DNA from: an uncultured Porphyromonas sp.
GTDB lineage: Bacteria > Bacteroidota > Bacteroidia > Bacteroidales > Porphyromonadaceae
DNA: 64,000 nt
Assembly (NCBI RefSeq): GCF_938039215.1
Contig: NZ_CALHVI010000032.1
Span: 27,274 to 91,273 of the forward strand
Reading direction: 5' to 3'
In this document: piece after piece, positions 43,841 through 51,375 of the stretch
Numbering within the stretch: position 1 is the stretch's first letter
Layout: each line of letters starts with the position of its first letter
Program-made: the position numbers and the translations under genes
The notes under the pieces: model-generated
Database searches by the model: none
Told to the model about the DNA's origin: nothing
The model's input: only the letters and a program-made list of their open reading frames with translations

Positions 43841-44968
43841 ATGAATACTATACTATCAGGTCAAAGCCTCGTCGATACGCTTAGAGAGCATTGTGACCAA
43901 GCTAAAGAACGAATCTGGATAGCTTCTCCCTATATTGGGAATTTCAAAGATGTACAGAAGATCATTGGTGGGAACTGGATGCGTAGCCACATAGATTTTC
44001 GGGTACTAACTGATGTCGAGTCTGGCTTTATTCGGCATGATACCTACACCGGATTCATAGCAAGCCCCCATACCGAGATTCGTAGTCTGTTCAACTTGCA
44101 TGCAAAAATCTACCTCATTGATGATTGGTGTCTCCTGACTTCTGCGAACCTTACAGGCATGGCGTTCAGTGCTAGGCACGAAGTCGGGCAGGTGGTGTCT
44201 GGCCCAGAGCAGGTGGTCAAGCTCTTTGATCAATGGTGGAGGAAGGCTCAGGCGGTCTCATCGGTGCCCAAGTCTCTTCCCAACTCTCTGGCAGATAGAG
44301 AGGACTTGTCTAAGCTACCTCAGTATACCTCTGGGGCAAGTGACCAGTTCCTTAAAAAATGCGATCAGTTCAAGGAGTTTGCCTCTCTATACGAATCCGT
44401 CACTGGACGTAATCAACAGATGGTCAGCGATGGGTTCACTCTGTATGAAGAGGTCGACTACTTCTTTAACTATCTCTACCATGATCATCCCGACAAGCCA
44501 TCAAAGGAGTATACTGAGGATGTGCGATCATTAACTTCGAGGAAGGTGAAGCAAGAGATTCGTCACTACTTTAAGTTAATGTCAATGTCCTATGCGCCTG
44601 GAAGTGGACTGTTGCGCTTAGAGCGGAGGGATTGCATCCGTAAGATCCTCCCTTTTAAGGCTGTTGACTCTCCTCGAGAGGAGGAGATAGAGGAAGTTTT
44701 GGATTGTCTACACTCCGTATGCAGCTATGGATGGACTAAGTCCAATATCCTTGATGAGAATGATCCACGAAGAATAGCAAGGGCATGGAATAAACTAATC
44801 AATGCCCCCTTTATCAATGCCCAGCTCATTAAAGAGGTTATTGCGGAGATCAAGTACTTTGGGATGTCCTCTGCCTGCGAACTTATTGGTTGGTATTACT
44901 ATGATACGTATCCTAAGATCAATCGTAACTCTGAGAGTGGCATGAGATTCTTCGGATACACTATCTAG
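43841..44968 (+). CDS. Phospholipase-D-family protein with a single HKD motif
   Basis: 375 residues. The N-terminal 150 residues are a PLD-like domain with one HKD motif: H87-x-K89-x4-D94 (FNLHAKIYLIDD) followed by SANLTG at 101-106. Single-HKD enzymes work as dimers and include nucleases. Residues about 170-375 are helical (SRKVKQEIRHYFKLMSMSY, RRIARAWNKLINAPFINAQL) and match nothing I know. It stands alone between Kiwa and the mobile remnant. A DNA-targeting defence role is plausible by location only. Confidence 0.7.
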   Translation: MNTILSGQSLVDTLREHCDQAKERIWIASPYIGNFKDVQKIIGGNWMRSHIDFRVLTDVESGFIRHDTYTGFIASPHTEIRSLFNLHAKIYLIDDWCLLTSANLTGMAFSARHEVGQVVSGPEQVVKLFDQWWRKAQAVSSVPKSLPNSLADREDLSKLPQYTSGASDQFLKKCDQFKEFASLYESVTGRNQQMVSDGFTLYEEVDYFFNYLYHDHPDKPSKEYTEDVRSLTSRKVKQEIRHYFKLMSMSYAPGSGLLRLERRDCIRKILPFKAVDSPREEEIEEVLDCLHSVCSYGWTKSNILDENDPRRIARAWNKLINAPFINAQLIKEVIAEIKYFGMSSACELIGWYYYDTYPKINRNSESGMRFFGYTI

Positions 44969-45000
44969 TTGAGGCACGGTCTTCCCCTAATTCATTCGAG

Positions 45001-45033
45001 AGGCTATCAAGCGAGAGATTCGCTTGGTAGCCT
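45001..45033 (+). terminator. Terminator after the PLD gene
   Basis: AGGCTAtCAAGCGA (45001-45014) pairs with TCGCTTGgTAGCCT (45020-45033), followed by CTTCTCCT. Confidence 0.7.
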
Positions 45034-45181
45034 CTTCTCCTACGCCCCAGAGCATTGTCTCCCGTCAGTGGACAGTGATCTTTCAGTTACTTCTCATTGC
45101 TATCCCCCATGAAACACCGATTTCCTTTAGTCGAAGAATATCAGAATCCGTAAGATAACCAGCACAAATGTATTTGCGAAC

Positions 45182-45544
45182 ATGGACAAAGAAATTACAT
45201 TCGAAAAGTTATCCGAAGCGGTAACGTATCTAACCGAACAGGTCTCTGCCATCAAAGAGATGGTTTCGGCATTGCGCCCTCCTATACCTGAAGAGAAGCC
45301 TCTCATCGGTATAGATGAAGCGTGTGCAATTATTCAGAAAGCTAAACCGACCATCTATGCTCTCGTCCGTAAGGGGATTATCCCTGCTTACAAACGAGGC
45401 AAGAAGCTCTATTTCTATAAAGAAGAGCTACTGCAATGGGTAGAAAGTGGACGTAAAGGCATTCCTTATGCGCCCTCCTCGGAGGAACAATTAGCCTCAA
45501 TAAGAGCAGGTGTCCGACAGAAGCCTAAATCATTCAAAGGATAA
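45182..45544 (+). CDS. HTH excisionase-like DNA-binding protein of a mobile element
   Basis: 120 residues. A coiled-coil start (EKLSEAVTYLTEQVSAIKEMVSAL), then a MerR/excisionase-type helix-turn-helix: GIDEACAIIQKAKPTIYALVRKGIIPAYKRGKKLYFYKEELLQWVESG. Such proteins sit just ahead of the DUF3987 gene in Bacteroidota mobilizable elements. It is intact and lies 6 bp before the DUF3987 pseudogene. No integrase is found nearby. Confidence 0.85.
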   Translation: MDKEITFEKLSEAVTYLTEQVSAIKEMVSALRPPIPEEKPLIGIDEACAIIQKAKPTIYALVRKGIIPAYKRGKKLYFYKEELLQWVESGRKGIPYAPSSEEQLASIRAGVRQKPKSFKG

Positions 45545-45550
45545 TGGGCT

Positions 45551-46612
45551 ATGGAAGAACAAACAATCGTGCCAGAAGTCCTGCTGGATAAAGCCATCGA
45601 ATTGGGGTTGTCATTCTCAGACTCTGCTTTTCCCATTGGTATCTTTCCATCTCAGATACGAAACATCATTGCTGAAGTCCACGAGTGTCAAGGCTTTCCT
45701 ATCGACTATATTGCATCGGCAATGCTGGTGGCTATCGCTGTAGGCATCGGGAATACATACCTTGTTCAGCTCAAACGAGGTTGGCAAGAGAGTGCAATGC
45801 TTTATGTGGCATTAGTTGGACGCCCTAGCACGAACAAAAGTCATCCGCTTAGCTTTGCGATGAAGCCTTTTCTTGATTTTGACTATCAGGAGAACAAACT
45901 CTACGAACAAGCCTACTCTGAGTATGACAATGTTGTACGGATGAGCCGTAAGGAGCGTATAGAGGCTGGTCATTCAGAGCAACCTACAGAACCGATACGA
46001 AGAAGATTTATCGTCTCCGATATCACACCCGAAGGTTTGAGTTTTATCCATGCTCAGAATAAGCGAGGTCTTTTCTTGTGGACGGATGAACTTTCGGCTT
46101 GGTTCAAGAACTTCAATCGCTACAATAGCGGTTCCGAGGAGCAGTTTTAGCTCTCTGTGTTCAGTGTTAAAGCGATCATCAGTGATCGTAAGGGAAATCG
46201 GAGTTCCATTTTTATCAAGCGTCCCTATATCTCTGTTGTAGGCACCATCCAAAAGAAGATACTCGGAGAACTATCTAAGAGAGAACGCTCCAGTAATGGT
46301 TTTATAGACCGTATCCTTTTTGTGATGCCCAATCTACAGCAGAAAGCACGATGGAGCAGAACGGAACTCCCAGAAAGCACCGCAGGAAGATGGTCAAGCA
46401 TCATTCAGCAACTTATTGAGATACCTTACTCCAAAGACGAAGAGGGCGAACTACTTCCTGAGATTATCCCCTTTGCCGAAGATGCTAAGGCTAGACTTTA
46501 TATGTGGCAAGAGGAGCATGCCAAACTCTGCGATACCGAACCCAACGAAACTCTCGTCGGAGTTTACTATAAGAAGAGTCAGAACAGGCAAGATTATGCT
46601 CTACAATCCTGA
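45551..46612 (+). pseudogene. DUF3987 protein of a mobilizable element, amber-interrupted and truncated
   Basis: The frame is open from 45551 to a TAG at 46148-46150 and continues in the same frame from LSVFSVKAIISDRKGN onward. The break falls in GSEEQF-stop-LSVFS, where the family normally has Trp, so TGG to TAG is the simplest change. DUF3987 proteins are P-loop/primase-like replication proteins of mobile elements; the P-loop region here is VALVGRPSTNKSHP. Homology ends near 46575, where sequence jumps into a different gene's frame (DUF6371), pointing to a deletion. Confidence 0.85.
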
Positions 46613-47181
46613 GACTGGCAAGCGAGTAAAGCAGCCATTCAACCATATCACATGGGTACATAGTCTGCTCAAACGCCCAAACTACAACCTTAGTCAATGC
46701 TTTTTCGGAGAGCATCTTCTTGATGCCGACAAGCATAAACCAATCGCTCTGGTTGAGAGCGAAAAGACGGCACTCATTGCCTCTCATTATCTACCTCAAT
46801 ATCTGTGGTTGGCAACTGGCGGAAAGCACGGATATTTCAAAAGCAGCAATCTCGTTCCTCTCTTCGAGCGTCAAGTAGTTCTCTTCCCCGACCTCGGAGC
46901 AACGGACTATTGGCAGGAGAAACTAAAGATGATGCAGAGCCTCGGAATGGAGGTGCAGCTCTTCGATTATTTGGAGAAACACGCTCCTCTTCAAGACCAG
47001 CAAGCTGGCTACGATATTGCGGATTACCTCCTCCAAATCAAAAAAACAAACGAGTGTGCTGAAAGACCTCATTCGGCAAAATCCCAACCTCCAACTTCTG
47101 ATCGATAAACTCGGACTTCGGGTCGTGAAAGAGCAAAGATTGGCACAACCTCTTCCACAGAAGAGAAGACTGTATAGGTAG
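46578..47181 (+). pseudogene. C-terminal remnant of a DUF6371-like mobile-element protein, frameshifted
   Basis: From about 46578 one frame reads RTGKIMLYNPETGKRVKQPF, then TALIASHYLPQYLWLATGGKHGY and DIADYLL, typical of the toprim-like C-terminal half of DUF6371 proteins; the N-terminal half is missing. At the A7 run 47040-47046 the frame shifts. With one A fewer the text continues VLKDLIRQNPNLQLLIDKLG to a stop at 47179-47181. This gene and DUF3987 appear fused by deletion. A sequencing error in the A-run cannot be excluded. Confidence 0.75.
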
Positions 47182-47195
47182 AGAAGTAAGTTTGT

Positions 47196-47214
47196 GTTTT
47201 GGGTAACCCAAAAC
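47196..47214. other. Palindrome in the mob upstream region, oriT candidate
   Basis: GTTTTGGGT-A-ACCCAAAAC (47196-47214) is a perfect 9+1+9 palindrome just upstream of mobC and the relaxase, where oriT or a MobC site is expected. Function is inferred from position. Confidence 0.4.
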
Positions 47215-47280
47215 CTCCTCAACGCCCATCAAATAGGGCGAAATAATCCCGATGGTCTCATCAATAAAACGAAAGGAACA

Positions 47281-47633
47281 ATGACAACAGAAGACAAAAA
47301 GAAAGGGGGACGCCCCCTAAAAAACTATCCGAGAAGAGAAGCTACTCCGTCCTACTCAAACTGAATACGATGGAGTACTTCACCCTCAAAAGTAAAGCCT
47401 CAGAGGCAGGTATCAATAAGAATGAATTTCTGAGAATGCTCATCTCTGAGAGTTTCATCAAGCCAAGAGTTACTCCTGAACAGATGCAAGAGATACGCCA
47501 GCTCTCGGGAATAGCAAACAACATCAACCAAATAGCTCATCGCCTTCGCACTTTTGGTATCTCTACCATGCCAACAGAGCTACGAATGCTCAAACTTTTA
47601 GTCGATGAACAACTCAAAGCTCTGAAATCATGA
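47281..47633 (+). pseudogene. mobC-like relaxosome protein, frameshifted near the N-terminus
   Basis: From the ATG at 47281 the frame reads MTTEDKKKGGRPLKNYPRRE and stops near 47365. In the next frame the text KKLSEKRSYSVLLKLNTMEYF joins straight onto the MobC body (KSKASEAGINKNEFLRMLIS, QIAHRLRTFGI), which runs to 47633. One extra C in the C5 run 47313-47317 restores a continuous GGRPPKKLSEKRSYSV. Translation from ATG 47370 would give an 87-residue truncated MobC. The end overlaps the relaxase start (ATGA). Confidence 0.75.
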
Positions 47634-48556
47634 TTGCCAAGATAATCAAAGGAACATCCTTTTCTGGAGTGCTTGCCTATATCCTCGGAAAGCAAAAGGG
47701 AAAAGCAAGAGTTCTCTATGCAGAAGGAGTTATGAGGGATACTTCGTCCCACGAGATAGCCAACGACTTTGCACTACAAGCCTCAATGCGTCCTAATGTG
47801 AAGAAGCCTGTCTGTCATACTATCTTGAGCTTTTCGGATGAAGATGCTAAGCGACTGGATGACAAGACGATGAATAACTTGGCACTACAATACTTGCAAA
47901 AGATGGGCTACGGAGATACGCAATATCTCATTGTACGCCATCTCGACAGAGAGCATCCCCACGTACACATCTGCATCAATCGTATAGACAACAACGGCAA
48001 GACAATTCCTGACAGCAACGAAAAGTATCGCTCAACAAAGGTCTGCAAAGAAATCACCGAGGCTAACCAACTAAAATGGGGCGAAGGAAAAGAGGCTGTA
48101 AAACGTCATAGGCTTCGAGGAAATGACCGACTTCGGTATGAAATCTTCGATACTATCAAAACCGTACTACCTCGATGCCAGAATTGGGACGAACTCTATT
48201 CTGCTCTGAGATGCCAAGGGATAGACATACAATTCAAGACAAAAGGACAGATCGATCAGATAGAGGGCGTACTCTTCAGCAAAGATGGAGTGAACTTTAG
48301 CGGTTCTCACACCGACCGCTCATGTAGCTACTCCAAACTCACCTTTGCTTTAGAACAAAATGCAATGCAAGCTCTTTCTCCACCTCTACACTCCTCTGAG
48401 ACAGAAAGTTTTATCGGAGAGCTGGGTGAAGCCATAGAAGATCTTGGCGAGAGGCTATTCGATCGCAATGCGCCTGCCGTAGATGTCGCAGAACTTGTAT
48501 TCCAACGTAAACTAAGAAATCAAGCTAATAAGAAACTAAAACGTAGAAAATTATGA
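47630..48556 (+). CDS. Relaxase/mobilization nuclease
   Basis: 308 residues. Starts MIAKIIKGTSFSGVLAYILG as in Bacteroidota MobA/VirD2-type relaxases. The metal-binding three-His motif appears as HLDREHPHVHICINRID near 103-119, and a likely catalytic Tyr lies in the N-terminal part (YILGK at 18-22). It nicks oriT and leads the strand during mobilization. The frame is intact despite decay of its neighbours, and it overlaps the next gene by 4 bp. Confidence 0.93.
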   Translation: MIAKIIKGTSFSGVLAYILGKQKGKARVLYAEGVMRDTSSHEIANDFALQASMRPNVKKPVCHTILSFSDEDAKRLDDKTMNNLALQYLQKMGYGDTQYLIVRHLDREHPHVHICINRIDNNGKTIPDSNEKYRSTKVCKEITEANQLKWGEGKEAVKRHRLRGNDRLRYEIFDTIKTVLPRCQNWDELYSALRCQGIDIQFKTKGQIDQIEGVLFSKDGVNFSGSHTDRSCSYSKLTFALEQNAMQALSPPLHSSETESFIGELGEAIEDLGERLFDRNAPAVDVAELVFQRKLRNQANKKLKRRKL

Positions 48557-49248
48557 ACGAACAAATGAACATCCTTCTCGAAGTACTCGAGGAAATCAAG
48601 CAACAGAACAGAGAACTCAAAGCGAGTGTCTCCAACCTCGCATCTCAACCAATCTCAACAACTACATCATCAGAAGAGGATGGCATCTCTCTTACGGATG
48701 TAGCACGCCTTATTGGGCAAAAGATTGAGATAGAAGGCAAATTCAAGAGTGAACTAACAGATGTCGCTATCGTTCTTGGAAAACGAATTCGAGAAATTAA
48801 AGATGGCATCACAAAGACCCAAGAGCGACAAGCCGAAAGCATAGCCTCTCTATCCGAGAAAATCCAAGAAACTCAATCTCCTACAACAGTCAAGAAGTAC
48901 TACCTCTTTGATGTCAAGCGATGGGTGGAGTGGCTCATTTGGAGTATATCAATCATTCTCCTAGCTTGCACCATCGGCTGGGCAGTGTATCTTCGCAATG
49001 CCAATCAGACTCTCGAAAGTTACGCTCTACGCTACCGCATCCTACGTATGGAGCAAGGCTACAATAATCCCACAATCGCCCATCTCGACAGCCTCTTCTC
49101 CTCCAAAGACTCCTCCGACTCCATTCGCCAACTCTGCCACCAAGTCACCAACTACGAACTCGCAATCCAACGCCAAGCTGAACTCTCCCTCCAGCAACAA
49201 CAACTTATTAGAGAGCAGGAAACGCTGTCTAAGAAGCTAAAACAATAA
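48553..49248 (+). CDS. Mobilization-associated coiled-coil membrane protein
   Basis: 231 residues. N-terminal coiled coil (LLEVLEEIKQQNRELKASVSNL), a central stretch about 45-110, one membrane helix near 128-150 (WVEWLIWSISIILLACTIGWAVYL) and a Gln-rich C-terminal coil. It begins inside the relaxase stop (ATGA), as accessory mob proteins do in such elements. I recognise no enzyme motif. Its likely role is linking the relaxosome to the membrane or coupling protein, inferred from position. Confidence 0.7.
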   Translation: MNEQMNILLEVLEEIKQQNRELKASVSNLASQPISTTTSSEEDGISLTDVARLIGQKIEIEGKFKSELTDVAIVLGKRIREIKDGITKTQERQAESIASLSEKIQETQSPTTVKKYYLFDVKRWVEWLIWSISIILLACTIGWAVYLRNANQTLESYALRYRILRMEQGYNNPTIAHLDSLFSSKDSSDSIRQLCHQVTNYELAIQRQAELSLQQQQLIREQETLSKKLKQ

Positions 49249-49254
49249 AAACAG

Positions 49255-49294
49255 ACTCCCCCACGTAATGCATTTAAGCAATACGTGGGGGAGT
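49255..49294. terminator. Bidirectional terminator between mob genes and CBASS
   Basis: ACTCCCCCACGTA (49255-49267) pairs perfectly with TACGTGGGGGAGT (49282-49294). A-rich DNA to the left supplies a U-run for minus-strand transcripts. Confidence 0.9.
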
Positions 49295-49310
49295 ATTTCC
49301 AATAGCATCG

Positions 49311-50246
49311 TCAGATAATTCTCACACATTCACGACAAAAAGCCTCTTCATTTATTAATAGCTGAAGAACTCTTCTAAAGTTACTCATCTCATTGTCCTC
49401 CGCAAGTTGTTGCTGACTACTCTTTCCAATATGACCAACCCTGAAATACATGTCAATTGCTTTATCAATGCCACTAAGGATTGTCGGCATATCATAGATT
49501 TCTAAAATATTACCTTCTGCTTTTGCGACAAAATGTATGGGATAGTGTCTATGCCCTGTGGTCATTTTTGCTTCATGAAGTCCCTGTTTTCTATAGAATA
49601 GCATGGCACTTTTCTTTATATCGGCATCTAGAGTATCAGGTATCTTGATATAGAGAATCCCTCCTTTATATATTCTACCCTCTAACTCTAAATTAGATGT
49701 GCTCATAATCCATTCAGCTGCAAGTTTAACAAATCCCTCAAAATAGGAAATTGCAATTACAGTCGAAGGCAAAAGTCCTAGATGTCCCAAGTTCAGATTC
49801 TCATCAATTTGTTTCTTCAGTTTTTTCAATCCTTGTTCCAAAGAATCTGTTGCCATCTTCTCTCCCTGTTCATTTATCTCTACCTCGTAGCGTGTTTGTG
49901 TGATACCTAACATGTCTGTCGGGATCTTAACAGCATTTTCAGCAATAACAAATGCACGATCGAGCCCCACTCTTCCTAGAAAAAGACCATATTCAAATAG
50001 GATATTGTCTCGTGGAGTTTCAAAGCTTTTATCTCGTATGGTCGCCTCATCGTCTGCCGAGAAAACCATAAAGCCAAAATCAAACAAACTAGCAGATTTG
50101 ACTAAAGTATCCAAAAAGGACTCATTATTTTTGAATACATCATCCGTCCAAAGGAAGCAGTCGTAATCTGGAGAGAAATACCTCTTAACTCGCTTTGCTA
50201 CTTCAAGTCCTTCTGTAGAGGAGCCTATAAAAATTCTTGGCTTCAT
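49311..50246 (-). CDS. TIR-STING effector of CBASS (Cap12 type)
   Basis: 311 residues. TIR domain 1-150: RIFIGSSTEGLEVAKRVKRY, a DFGFMVFSADDE strand and TPRDNILFE85YGLFLGR, where Glu85 matches the NADase Glu. The C-terminal part, about 155-311, fits bacterial STING: LLPSTVIAISYFEGFVK at the start, ILYIKIPDTL, and IYDMPTILSG at 250-259 matching the YDIPT nucleotide-binding loop. In the Sphingobacterium system c-di-GMP makes such proteins form filaments and destroy NAD+, killing the infected cell. Its start overlaps the stop of the CdnE gene by 4 bp (ATGA), so both are made together. Confidence 0.88.
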   Translation of the reverse strand: MKPRIFIGSSTEGLEVAKRVKRYFSPDYDCFLWTDDVFKNNESFLDTLVKSASLFDFGFMVFSADDEATIRDKSFETPRDNILFEYGLFLGRVGLDRAFVIAENAVKIPTDMLGITQTRYEVEINEQGEKMATDSLEQGLKKLKKQIDENLNLGHLGLLPSTVIAISYFEGFVKLAAEWIMSTSNLELEGRIYKGGILYIKIPDTLDADIKKSAMLFYRKQGLHEAKMTTGHRHYPIHFVAKAEGNILEIYDMPTILSGIDKAIDMYFRVGHIGKSSQQQLAEDNEMSNFRRVLQLLINEEAFCRECVRII

Positions 50247-51286
50247 CGTTTATCCAATTCTGTTTCGATCTGATACACTTCAAGTCCTAACGCCTTTAGT
50301 GCTTCCACCTTCTCGGGCTTCCCACGAAAAACGTATTCATCACCAACAACTGACGTCAGTTCTCCTGCCTTATAGTCGGTACACAAATAGTATATCGTAG
50401 ACAGCAGAACACGAACCAGTCCTCTATAATCGAGATTGATATAGTCTAGTACGGGGATAGAATAGCATATCGCATTGATATCAAAGCTCGTTAAAGGGAT
50501 ATTTAGATCAGAATCTGTTCTTACATTCTTCAAGAAGCGAATCATTTTCTTGAGGCGTCCATTGGTCTCTGCACTTCTCGAATTTATCCTTGAAATACTT
50601 AGAAAAGGATAATCAGGTCCTTCCGTATACCCTTTATCTTTATTGTATATCTTGATTCCTAGCTCTTCTTTAGGCATATCATGCAAAACATAACTAAGGG
50701 ATTGAAACCATGAGGATGTTACGATATCTACATCACGATTCAAATGCTTATTTCTTATTTTTACAGCTTTAGCATGTGAGGTATCACAGTCATCATAGAT
50801 GTATTTCATCGTCCTTTCAATACCTGCCCTAAGATTACCCAAGTCTTCTGAACTATTACCCTGGTATGAATAAAATGATTGGTCGTAGCTCCTTAGTCGA
50901 GAAAGTTCTTCCGTAGTATATAAGTATTGCCTTTGCAACTCTTCCCTAACTCTATGTATATCACTGCCATAAAACTTTTCACAAAGTACCAAAAGGTCAA
51001 TATCACTGACACCTTTAATGTGAGTATCCGTCATTACTGAGCCTTGATACTCAAACGAGACATCTCTCAATACTCTTTCCAAATGAACTTTTGCTGCTTC
51101 CCCAGCCTCCTTTGTCTTTCGAGTATAATCCTCATCGACTGCACACATTGCTTTCTTTACATACTGAACTACGTCTCTGTCTGTAGATTGCAAACCACTA
51201 TTACTAAAGTGTCTAGTCTCAAAAAGAGGAACTCTTTCAGGGTTATACCTATTTGAGAGAGTTACAAGCTTACTTTTATAATCCAT
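50243..51286 (-). CDS. CD-NTase (CdnE-like cyclic dinucleotide synthase)
   Basis: 347 residues. Nucleotidyltransferase core: G82-S83 in EYQGSVMTDTHIKGVSDID with the metal pair Asp95 and Asp97, and third Asp at 187 (NRDVDIVTSSW). The C-terminal helical part includes GRLKKMIRFLKNVRTD. As the partner of a TIR-STING protein it probably makes c-di-GMP, as reported for the Sphingobacterium CdnE; product prediction is by context. It is the first gene of a two-gene type I CBASS with promoter at 51318-51325. Confidence 0.88.
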   Translation of the reverse strand: MDYKSKLVTLSNRYNPERVPLFETRHFSNSGLQSTDRDVVQYVKKAMCAVDEDYTRKTKEAGEAAKVHLERVLRDVSFEYQGSVMTDTHIKGVSDIDLLVLCEKFYGSDIHRVREELQRQYLYTTEELSRLRSYDQSFYSYQGNSSEDLGNLRAGIERTMKYIYDDCDTSHAKAVKIRNKHLNRDVDIVTSSWFQSLSYVLHDMPKEELGIKIYNKDKGYTEGPDYPFLSISRINSRSAETNGRLKKMIRFLKNVRTDSDLNIPLTSFDINAICYSIPVLDYINLDYRGLVRVLLSTIYYLCTDYKAGELTSVVGDEYVFRGKPEKVEALKALGLEVYQIETELDKR

Positions 51287-51317
51287 ATTAAAAACAAGTT
51301 ATTTAAATTATCCTCTA

Positions 51318-51350
51318 CAAAGGTAATAGTAAACTATGCACCCTATCTTC
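51318..51350 (-). promoter_or_regulatory. CBASS promoter with conserved upstream block
   Basis: On the minus strand TACCTTTG (complement of 51318-51325) is an exact -7 box about 30 bp before the CdnE start. No TTTG lies at -33. Instead, plus-strand AAACTATGCACCCTATCTT (51331-51349) sits there and matches the hsdM promoter region at the same offset. Confidence 0.6.
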
Positions 51351-51375
51351 ACACTTCCGTTTCGGGTCAAAAAAC

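Noticed and set aside
45182..49248. Complete integrative mobilizable element
   Set aside because: No integrase and no flanking direct repeats were found; it is a remnant.
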